This document shows positions 18,351 to 26,262 of a stretch of 64,000 nt of DNA, in pieces (positions within the stretch are counted from its first letter, which is position 1; every line of letters begins with the position of its first letter). The notes beneath the pieces were generated by a model. The model was given only the letters and a program-made list of their open reading frames with translations. It was not told the DNA's origin and did no database searches. The stretch comes from an uncultured Collinsella sp. (GTDB taxonomy: Bacteria > Actinomycetota > Coriobacteriia > Coriobacteriales > Coriobacteriaceae): positions 44,930-108,929 of the forward strand of contig UQID01000005.1 in NCBI GenBank assembly GCA_900541045.1, given 5' to 3'. The position numbers were made by a program, and so were the translations under genes.

Positions 18351-18436
18351 CGAAATTACCGAAGAAGCACAACATTGGTGCCAGGTACTTTTGACAGGTT
18401 AGCGCTGAGCACATCTGGCAGATTCCTAAGGAACAT

Positions 18437-18721
18437 CTACTCCCCTGCGTCTGTCATGAGGACAGCAGCGCACTCGCTGGGGCGTGCATCCTCCAGGCCG
18501 GAGAAGAACTCGACAACCGGAACATCCAAACCGTCCGCAAGTTTGCAGAGCCACTCGAGCGAGGGGTTGAACTTCCCAACCTCAAACTTGTTCAGGGCAG
18601 AACGGTCGATGCCCGATCGCTCGGCGGCAAAGGTCTGACTGTAGCCCCTTTGCACGCGAATACGACCGGCGTTAACGCCCACGACCTTGCGGATAGATAT
18701 GTTGATGCCATCGCTTTTCAT
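18437..18721 (-). CDS. XRE-family HTH regulator of the restriction-like operon
   Basis: A 94-residue protein with a Cro/C1-type helix-turn-helix (IRVQRGYSQTFAAERSGIDR, then SALNKFEVGKFNPSLEWLCKLA) and a short C-terminal extension. It is divergently transcribed from the methylase-like gene at 18838, with palindromic operators between. This resembles controller (C) proteins of restriction-modification systems, which time methylase and nuclease expression. The regulatory role is inferred from this layout. Confidence 0.82.
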   Translation of the reverse strand: MKSDGINISIRKVVGVNAGRIRVQRGYSQTFAAERSGIDRSALNKFEVGKFNPSLEWLCKLADGLDVPVVEFFSGLEDARPSECAAVLMTDAGE

Positions 18722-18762
18722 GGCTGCAATCGTATTGACGAACGCACCGTTCGCTGAGGTTT

Positions 18763-18818
18763 ATATTCCACAATATCGAGATCGAGGTTAGACTGTTGTG
18801 GACTATATTCCACAACAG
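18763..18818. promoter_or_regulatory. Operators between XRE regulator and methylase operon
   Basis: CTGTTGTGGA (18793-18802) and TCCACAACAG (18809-18818) are perfect 10-bp inverted arms with a 6-bp spacer. The TATATT inside could be the -10 of the plus-strand operon. A second site, ATATTCCACAATAT (18763-18776), shares TTCCACAA and overlaps a possible -10 of the XRE gene. The two sites suggest graded control of both promoters. Confidence 0.6.
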
Positions 18819-18837
18819 CAACGGGGGATCGATTTCC

Positions 18838-19533
18838 ATGGCTCAGCAGGTTAAATCTCGCAAGAGAGTGCAGGAGCACGGAGAGGTCTTTACGAACGAG
18901 CGCGAAGTCAACGCCATGCTCGATATGGTCAAACAGGAGACTGAGCGCATCGAATCCCGTTTTCTGGAGCCGGCGTGCGGCAATGGCAATTTCCTGGCCG
19001 AGGTACTGCGCCGCAAGCTCGCCGTTGTAAGCCAGCGTTACAAGAAGAATCCCGACGATTACCAACGCAATGCGTTCGTCGCTGTAAGTAGCCTTTACGG
19101 CGTCGAGCTTCTCGAAGACAACGCCCAAGAATGCCGTGATCGTCTATACGGAATCGTCGAGGCAGAAGCTAAGAAAGCAATCAAAAAGCCGGACGCGATC
19201 TTCCTCGAGTCAATCCGCTACGTGCTCGACAAGAACATCCTGTGCGGCGATGCTCTCACGCTCAAAGAGGCCAACGACAATCCCATCACCTTTGCCGAAT
19301 GGTCACTCGTAACGGGCGACAAGGTGAAGCGCCGAGATTTCTTGCTGAGCGAGCTTCTCGATGGCAACGCCGACAAGGGAGAAACGCTCCCTCTTTTCAC
19401 CTTCGACGACTTAGGCGGCGATGTCCGAGCGCATACCGACTGGGAGTACGACGCCGAGCTCGACGCCTATATCCCTTCCGCAATAAAAGAATATCCCCTC
19501 ACCAATTACTGGGAGGTCCAGTGCCATGGCTAA
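18838..19533 (+). CDS. SAM-binding methylase-like subunit lacking the catalytic motif
   Basis: This 231-residue protein starts at ATG 18838 inside a longer open frame. It carries the motif I SAM pocket FLEPACGNGNFLAEVLRRK (about 41-59), an acidic YGVELLEDN strand and an ILCGDALTL segment, as in N6-adenine methylases, but no NPPY/DPPY motif IV. C-terminal residues 160-231 are acidic and unrecognised. It overlaps the next gene by 8 bp. It is probably the partner of the Eco57I-like methylase in a two-subunit enzyme. An independent regulatory protein is the alternative. Confidence 0.72.
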   Translation: MAQQVKSRKRVQEHGEVFTNEREVNAMLDMVKQETERIESRFLEPACGNGNFLAEVLRRKLAVVSQRYKKNPDDYQRNAFVAVSSLYGVELLEDNAQECRDRLYGIVEAEAKKAIKKPDAIFLESIRYVLDKNILCGDALTLKEANDNPITFAEWSLVTGDKVKRRDFLLSELLDGNADKGETLPLFTFDDLGGDVRAHTDWEYDAELDAYIPSAIKEYPLTNYWEVQCHG

Positions 19534-21085
19534 CCTGCTTGAGACCGTGCACAACCCCGACGTATTGACTTGTCTGGCTAACCTAAGCAACGACGAGGTC
19601 TTTACGCCACCGGATCTCGCCAATGATGTCCTGGACATGCTGCCGGCTGAAATCTGGAGCGACCCCACCATCAAGATCTTGGACCCGTGCTGTAAGTCTG
19701 GTGTCTTCCTTCGCGAGGCTGCCAAGCGTTTTATCAAGGGTCTCGAGCGCGAGTACCCAGATTTGCAAGAACGTGTCGACCACATCATGCACGAGCAGCT
19801 CTTCGGCATCGCGATCACCGAGCTCACGAGCCTGCTCTCCCGCCGCAGCCTCTACTGCAGCAAGTTCCCCAACGGCAAATTCTCGGTTGTCGAGTTCGAT
19901 AGCTCTGAGGGACGCATTAGGCACCGAAGCATCCAGCACACATGGGCCAACGGTCGATGCAAGTACTGTGGCGCATCGAATGCCGAATATGACCGTGACG
20001 CGGCACTCGAAACTCACGCATATGAATTCATTCACACCGACGATCCCGAGAGGATTTTGAATATGAAGTTCGACGTGATAGTCGGCAATCCGCCGTATCA
20101 GCTGAGTGACGGAAGCGGAGCAAGCACTGACGCTGCTGCCCCAATCTACCAGAACTTTGTCAAACAAGCGATGAAGTTAAGCCCTTGTTACCTCTCAATG
20201 ATTATTCCCTCTCGATGGATGGTCGGCGGCAGGTCGACGCTCAATTCATTTCGCGAAGAAATGCGCACAGATCAATGCCTCGCAGAAATACACGATTTCG
20301 AGAATGCCGCCGAGTGTTTTCCCGGTCTTCATATCGACGGAGGCGTTTGCTTCTTCCTATGGGATAGAAGACACAAAGGCAAGCTGAAGTACGAATATAA
20401 GCCAGCCAGCGGCCAAGCAACAACATGCCTGCGATTTCTGGATAGTGGCACAAAGTATATTGTGAGAGACAGTAGGCTGTTTTCAGTTTTGGAAAAGCTA
20501 GATGGTTTGGAGCGCTTTTCTAAAATCGTCTCAAAGACCAAACCCTTTGGGATAAGAAAGTTTCTTTTTAATGAGCCCTCCCGCTACCCAAATTCCAACC
20601 TTTCCGACACTGCCTTCCCTGGGTCGGTGAAAATATATGGAGTAAAGGGTATTAAAGGAGGGGCCCGCAGGGTTTCTGGTCACATCACTCGCGAGACGGT
20701 AACAGCAGGAAAAGAGAATATTGATAAATACAAGCTATTTTTCACAACATCCTACTCCACAAATGCCGTAATTCCCCCCGAAACAATTGTGGGATTGCCC
20801 GGTGAAGTATGTACCGAAACGTTCCTCCAAATTGGCCCATTCAATTCGGAGGATGAGATGCTTCGCTGCAAGTCCTTCATGGAAACGAACATATTTAGAT
20901 TTCTTCTTTATTTTGGCAAGGGAACAATGCAGGTAAATCAGTCGGTGTTCGATTACATTCCGCTTGTTCCCTTCGATAGAGAATGGACTGACAGTCTTCT
21001 GATTGAACGGTATGAGTTCACAGACGAAGACGTCAGTTTCATTGAGAGCATCATCGGAAATAAGGTAGAGGTCGAACATGAGTAA
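19526..21085 (+). CDS. Eco57I-like N6-adenine DNA methyltransferase
   Basis: A 519-residue methylase. Motif I is ILDPCCKSGVFLREAAKRF (about 50-68) and catalytic motif IV is VIVGNPPYQLSDGSG (about residue 190). A CKYCGASNAEYDRD insertion may bind zinc. The C-terminal half, presumably target recognition, has clearly lower GC and different codon use (about 20340-21080), typical of exchanged specificity domains. It overlaps its neighbours by 8 bp on each side, so the operon is translationally coupled. No nuclease motif was seen in this chain. Confidence 0.85.
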   Translation: MANLLETVHNPDVLTCLANLSNDEVFTPPDLANDVLDMLPAEIWSDPTIKILDPCCKSGVFLREAAKRFIKGLEREYPDLQERVDHIMHEQLFGIAITELTSLLSRRSLYCSKFPNGKFSVVEFDSSEGRIRHRSIQHTWANGRCKYCGASNAEYDRDAALETHAYEFIHTDDPERILNMKFDVIVGNPPYQLSDGSGASTDAAAPIYQNFVKQAMKLSPCYLSMIIPSRWMVGGRSTLNSFREEMRTDQCLAEIHDFENAAECFPGLHIDGGVCFFLWDRRHKGKLKYEYKPASGQATTCLRFLDSGTKYIVRDSRLFSVLEKLDGLERFSKIVSKTKPFGIRKFLFNEPSRYPNSNLSDTAFPGSVKIYGVKGIKGGARRVSGHITRETVTAGKENIDKYKLFFTTSYSTNAVIPPETIVGLPGEVCTETFLQIGPFNSEDEMLRCKSFMETNIFRFLLYFGKGTMQVNQSVFDYIPLVPFDREWTDSLLIERYEFTDEDVSFIESIIGNKVEVEHE

Positions 21086-24000
21086 CACCTTCTTTCCGCA
21101 GCGGCCGGGAGTACGGCCATCGATATATGCTTACCGTGACAAGAACCCAGACCACGCAGAATTCCTCAAGGTCGGCTATACCGAGATCGATGTCGAGAAG
21201 CGTGTTGCCCAGCAGTTCCCTGTGATCCAGCCGGGTGAGGGCAAGCCGTACGAGATCGTGTTTGCCGAGAGTTCGATGCGCACCGATGGTTCGTCGTTTA
21301 TGGACCACGCGGTTCACAAGCGCCTTGAGGCCAAGGGATTTGAGAACGTCGGTGGCGAGTGGTTCCGATGCACGCCTGATGATGTGCGTAGCGCATGGCT
21401 CGAGGTTCGAGACCGGACTAGCTACGAACGCGAGCGTACCGAGGACTTCGCAATGCGTCCCGAACAGATTGCAGCGGTCAACAAGACCGAGGCGTATTTC
21501 CGCATGTGCGAGCAACCCGGTAACCGCAACATACCCAAGTTCCTGTGGAATGCCAAGATGCGCTTTGGCAAGACCTTTGCCACCTACCAGCTTGCCCGCC
21601 GTATGAATATGAAGCGCGTATTGGTGCTTACCTTCAAGCCTGCCGTGGAGGATGCCTGGCGCGAGGATCTTGAGAGCCACATCGACTTTGAGGGTTGGCA
21701 GTTTGTCGCCCGTGATGTCAGGTCCTACGACGAGTGCGATCCCTCCCGCCCCATCGTGTGCTTCGGCTCGTTCCAGGACTTCCTCGGCGTGGATCGCAAC
21801 AGCGGCGCCATCAAACCGCGCAACGAATGGGTGCACCTCGAGCAGTGGGACCTCGTGGCCTTTGACGAGTATCACTTCGGCGCGTGGCGAGACAGCGCAA
21901 AGGGCCTCTTTGCCAGTCAAGATGAAGACAAGGCCGTTGAGGCTGAGGAGAAGGAAGCCGATGAGGCCTCAAAGGTAACAACATCGACGAGACGTGGCTG
22001 CCCATCCAGGCAGATCGATACCTGTACCTCTCCGGTACGCCGTTCCGTGCGCTGACTTCTGGCGAGTTTATCGAGGACCAGATCTTCAACTGGACCTACT
22101 CCGACGAACAGCAGGCCAAGCAGGGCTGGGCGCAGTCGCATCCGTTCACGCAGAACCCGTACGAGGCCCTGCCCCGCATGGTGCTGATGACCTATAAAGT
22201 GCCCGATGCGATAACCAAGGTTGCACGTCAAGGCGAGTTCGACGAGTTCGATCTCAACGTTTTCTTCTCCGCCGTGGGCGAGGGTGAGAACGCACAGTTC
22301 AAGTACAAGGATTACGTGCAGAAGTGGCTCGACCTTATTCGCGGTGCGTTGGCCGAGACCACGACCGATGAGCTCAAGATGGGCGCGCAGAAGCCAGTGC
22401 TCCCCTTTAGCCATGCTGACCTGTTGGCAAACCTCACCCACACACTGTGGTTCTTGCCTAACGTGGCGTCGTGTTACGCCATGGCCAATCTGCTGGCCGA
22501 ACGCCAGAACGTGTTCTACCACGACTACAAGGTGCTGGTGGCCGCGGGCACCAAAGCGGGTATAGGCTTGGCTGCCGTCGAGCCCGTGCGCCATGCCATG
22601 GGCAACCCGTTGGCAACCAAGACCATCACGCTTTCGTGCGGTAAGCTCACTACGGGCGTGACCATCCGCCCGTGGACCGGCGTGTTTATGCTGCGAAACC
22701 TTAAGACTCCCGAGACGTACTTCCAAACCGCGTTCCGTGTACAGAGTCCTTGGACTGCAAAGGACGAGGACGGCCATACGCAGGTTATCAAGCAGGAGTG
22801 CTACGTGTTCGACTTCGCACTCGACCGCGCGCTCGCCATGGTGTCCGACTACAGCTGCCAGCTGTCCGTCGACGAGCCCAATCCGGAGAAGAAGGTAGCG
22901 GACTTTATCAAGTTCCTTCCCGTGCTCGCCTACGACGGCAGCGCCATGCGCGAGGTGGATGCTGCCGACATCCTGGATATCGCCATGGCCGGTACGTCGG
23001 CCACGCTGCTCGCACGCCGCTGGGAAAGCGCACTGTTGGTGAACGTAGACAACGACACGCTGCGCCGACTGCTGGAGAACGTCGAGGCTATGGAAGCCCT
23101 GAGCAACATCGAGGGCTTCCGCAGCCTCAACGACGATATCGAGACGATTATCAACAAGTCCGAGCACGTGAAGAAAGCCAAGAAAGAAGGCGGCGAGCTT
23201 ACTAAAAAGGAGAAGAAGGAGCTCTCCGAGGAAGAGAAGGAATTCAAGACCAAGCGCAAGCAGATCCAGGAAAAGCTGATCAAGTTCGCCACGCGCATCC
23301 CTGTGTTCATGTACCTTACGGACTATCGCGAGCAGAGCCTGAAGGAAGTCATCACGCAGCTGGAACCCGGCCTGTTCAAGAAGGTCACGGGCCTTTCTGT
23401 GAAGGACTTCGAGCTGCTCGTCTCTCTTGGCGTGTTCCGTGACTCCGTGATGAACGACGCCGTGTACAAGTTCCGGCGCTACGAGGACGCGAGCCTCTCC
23501 TACACGGGCATTGAGAAACACAGCTACGACGCACGTGTGGGCCTGTTCGACACGTCTCTCACCATGGCGGACTTCGAGGAGATGGCGCGCCAGGAGACGC
23601 TGCTGGACGAGACCGGGCGCATGGTGCGTGGGACGAGCACGGTGGAGCATGTCGATCCGCCCAAGCCGGGGGCGGTTACTCGCATGTGGGAGAAGAAGGA
23701 AGCTGGTGCCGCCCGCACGGACGGCACCACGCCGGCACCCGTGGCCGGCACAGCCAACGCCACCGCACCAACTGCCGCGCAGACGACTCCCGCCAAGCGC
23801 GACTGGATCGTCAACGCCATCGAAGCGCAGGGACTCAAGTTCGTCGATCTGCGCGAAACGAGCGAGGGCAACCTCTGGGTCATCGGCGGTGGCGAGCTGG
23901 ACAACGTCATGAAGCAGCTCGCCAAGCGTGGAGCGAGCTTCGAGTTCACCTTCCGCGGCAACAAGGCCACGGTCGGCAACCCTGGCTGGCGGATCTCAGG

Positions 24001-24241
24001 CTACCCTGAGGAGACAGAAGAGCCTGCAACCGCCGCGCCCGCGCCGACGGATGCCCAGCTCGCCGCTCTCGAGGTGGGCGACACGGTGTTCCACAAGGCA
24101 TTCGGCTACGGTGAGGTTGTTGACATCGACCGCGAGGGCGGATTCATCGACGTCATCCTCGGCGTGGACAAGCACGGCAAGCCCAAGCAGCGCAAGTTTA
24201 TGTTCCCCAACGCCTTCGACCAAGGGTTGCTGGCGCTGTAG
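21078..24241 (+). pseudogene. T5orf172 (GIY-YIG-like) nuclease fused to superfamily 2 helicase, frameshifted
   Basis: Residues 1-115 form a T5orf172/Mug113-type nuclease domain (PSIYAYRDKN, FLKVGYTEIDVEKRV, GGEWFRCTPDDV). A helicase core follows with motif I AKMRFGKTFATYQ and motif II VAFDEYHFG. The first frame then ends early at 22055. Translation resumes one frame over at about 21973 (GNNIDETWLPIQ), includes motif III YLYLSGTPFRA and continues to 24241. Loss of one base in the AAAGG run at 21971-21975 explains it. The C-terminus holds a Lys/Glu-rich coiled region and a GDTVFHKAFGYGEVVDI tudor-like domain. It is the presumed restriction subunit of the methylase operon. Disruption or a sequencing error are both possible. 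Confidence 0.8.
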
Positions 24242-24360
24242 GGCAATTAGCCATTAGCGCCCCGCATCTTTGGCAGAACCGCAATGTGACGCAATTCTGC
24301 AACAGGGCTTGCCGTGCTTAGGGCTCGTTGCCGGCCGCCCCGGGACATACCCTCTTCTTC

Positions 24361-25614
24361 CTATCTTTTTCGATATTTGGTCGAGCGGCCGCTACCTGTT
24401 CGTTGCACAACGCCCTTTGCCTCAAGAGATTGAAGGGTTCGAAGAACAACGCCCTTGCTCAGGCCGGACAATTGCTCAATTTGAGCACGCGGAAGAACGA
24501 GGGCAGTTCCCAAAGCATCAGCAACCTGCTGCTCCTCCATAGTCAACCGCACCATCTCGGCAACGGGAAGCGTTACGGAAATCGCATCTTCCCGCACGTC
24601 AAACTGCGGTTTTGCGGGCTTTCCCTCGTAACAGCTTTTTATTCGAGCGATCCCGGTTCCAAGCTGCTCGATATACCCCAACCTCAAGAATACGTACGCG
24701 AGCAACGGATTGCGCGGCCGCGAGATCATCCCGTTAAGGTAGCTGTCCACGCTCAGAGTTTCTGGCAGGCCACCCGGCGACGTCACAACGACCCGATCCG
24801 GATGCATGGCAACAGTGATCCTCGCGCGATCGTCCCACTGGCGGTGCACCACGGCATTGGCAAGAGCTTCGCGCAAAGCATCGGCGGGTATCGTTTCCAC
24901 ACGCCCGCGCTTCCCATGCTCAATACGGTCGAGAGAGTAGAATCGGTCGAGCATCTCCAGAGTCTCGTCAACCTGGCGCAGAACCGAAACCCCGCTCATA
25001 TCGTGGCGCTCATGGATATCGTTGATGGTGTCTCCAAACCGAACAACGTCAACCCCTGGGAAACTATTCACGTCGGCGAGCAACGCCGCAGCATTTGAAT
25101 ACACCCCATCATGTGACATCAATCCAAAAGACTTGAGTGAATCATCGGACATTTTTTCAATCCCCAGGACAGAGGACGCCTTCTTCCCTAGGTATGAAAA
25201 CGTGAGACTTTGTTCCGGGGATGCAATCTCATCAAAATCCAAATTGCTGCCCGCAAGAATCAGCCGTTGCATTTCGAGCCGATCGACCGGAAGGGTGGCC
25301 GTGTCACTTCTACGGTACGCAACCCTCTTGAAGCAGTAAGGTTTGCTCGGACCTTCCTCAACAGAAAGCGTGATGACACCTGTAGTCATATCAGGTTCAA
25401 TAGAATACGTGGGCAGGGGCTCGATGGAATCGTTCACCATGTTCTCAACATCAAGGCAGGCCTGGTTGACGTCACCGATTCCCACGACATCGCCTTCATC
25501 GGAGATGCCAAACAAGATGCGGCCGCCTCCGTGATTTGCATAGGCGCTCACCGTCTTGAGAAATGACCTCGTTACAGATTCTTTGTATTCAAGGTTGCGA
25601 GACTCGCGTTCCAT
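24361..25614 (-). CDS. AlbA_2-domain ATP-binding transcriptional regulator
   Basis: A 417-residue protein. The N-terminal AlbA_2/Schlafen-type DNA-binding domain shows ESRNLEYKES and GGRILFGISDEGDVVGI. The middle has the GHKL-like ATPase signature of HATPase_c_4 (REALANAVVHRQWDD, RNPLLAYVFLRLGYIEQLGTGI). The C-terminal winged helix reads LPRAQIEQLSGLSKGVVLRTLQSLEAKGVV. Such proteins are thought to be transcription factors. Three phased palindromes lie just upstream, suggesting autoregulation. It converges on the restriction-like operon. GC is lower than in the core genes, consistent with transfer. Confidence 0.85.
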   Translation of the reverse strand: MERESRNLEYKESVTRSFLKTVSAYANHGGGRILFGISDEGDVVGIGDVNQACLDVENMVNDSIEPLPTYSIEPDMTTGVITLSVEEGPSKPYCFKRVAYRRSDTATLPVDRLEMQRLILAGSNLDFDEIASPEQSLTFSYLGKKASSVLGIEKMSDDSLKSFGLMSHDGVYSNAAALLADVNSFPGVDVVRFGDTINDIHERHDMSGVSVLRQVDETLEMLDRFYSLDRIEHGKRGRVETIPADALREALANAVVHRQWDDRARITVAMHPDRVVVTSPGGLPETLSVDSYLNGMISRPRNPLLAYVFLRLGYIEQLGTGIARIKSCYEGKPAKPQFDVREDAISVTLPVAEMVRLTMEEQQVADALGTALVLPRAQIEQLSGLSKGVVLRTLQSLEAKGVVQRTGSGRSTKYRKR

Positions 25615-25642
25615 AACTCTCCTTCCGTTTCATTCATTGTAA

Positions 25643-25725
25643 GACGAAAGAGTTTTCGTCTCAACTTGGATGAAACGAAAGATGCTTTCGTTTCATATAC
25701 TGTGAAACGCAACTATTTTCGTTTC
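25643..25725. promoter_or_regulatory. Three phased palindromic operators upstream of the AlbA_2 gene
   Basis: GACGAAA-N4-TTTCGTC (25643-25660), GAAACGAAAG-ATG-CTTTCGTTTC (25672-25694, perfect 10-bp arms) and GAAACG-N10-CGTTTC (25704-25725). Their centres are 31.5 bp apart both times, three helical turns, so bound dimers would sit on one DNA face. Confidence 0.65.
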
Positions 25726-25881
25726 AGGATGAACGGGACGATAGCGATGCACCCCGGCACACCCCGCTTTTCCGAAAGTGTCCCCGAATGGCTGTTGAAG
25801 AGGCATGTTTTGCATAGAGTTGAATTTGCCGAGCGACTTACCAACACAAACGGGGCGTTACCAATCAGGGCGTGTATAAAC

Positions 25882-26140
25882 CTACCTCCGGCAATCGCGG
25901 TGCTCATTGACCAACTTCACATTGCGTTCGAATCGTCGCTCGACCTCTTCGTAATACCTGAGCAGATTCGAGAGAGTCTCGCGCGATGTCGACACGCCCC
26001 TGCTCTTGAACTCGTTTGAGACCTTGTTGACCGAAAACTCGCGTGCAGACGAGGAGATGCACCGGGTCAAGAAGCTCGCGGCCACCCGTGGCGCCCGCAG
26101 GTTGTAGCGCTCCACCACGTCCAACGCGACCGTCCTGCAC
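25882..26140 (-). pseudogene. Remnant of an AAA ATPase (DUF4143-type) C-terminal region
   Basis: The open stretch of about 85 residues reads DVVERYNLRAPRVAASFLTR ... FSVNKVSNEFKSRGVSTSRETLSNLLRYYEEVE. This matches the winged-helix part found after the ATPase core in AAA_14/DUF4143 proteins. The P-loop region and the true C-terminus are missing and the local start is arbitrary, so it is a decayed fragment. The rest of the 648-bp gap 25615-26262 holds the operators and an edge repeat, with no intact gene. Confidence 0.55.
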
Positions 26141-26231
26141 AAGCGAATTGACCGGCATGCCATCTCCGATTCTTAGCTGCCCCGGCCGACAATTGAACAA
26201 GCCAATTGCACTATCAGCTGGAGCAGCTAAA

Positions 26232-26262
26232 AAAGCCCCGTCCCAAATGAGCTACTTTTGAG
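26232..26262 (-). repeat. 30-bp repeat, right edge of the accessory island
   Basis: Inverted counterpart of 18151-18180 (AAAGTAGCTCATTTGGGACG plus GGGCTTTTTT on the minus strand). It follows the addA stop directly and could serve as its terminator. Confidence 0.5.

Noticed and set aside
18838..21085. Two methylase ORFs as one gene split by a frameshift
   Set aside because: Each has its own SAM motif I, its own start and an 8-bp stop/start overlap, so two subunits fit better than a broken single gene.
25643..25725. Possible mini CRISPR array (three evenly spaced repeats)
   Set aside because: The units are palindromic operators with diverging sequence and short, non-spacer gaps. No cas genes occur in the window.
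25666..26019. 117-residue ORF on the plus strand downstream of the operators
   Set aside because: It runs through the palindromes, has no RBS or domain, and overlaps the better-supported ATPase remnant on the other strand.
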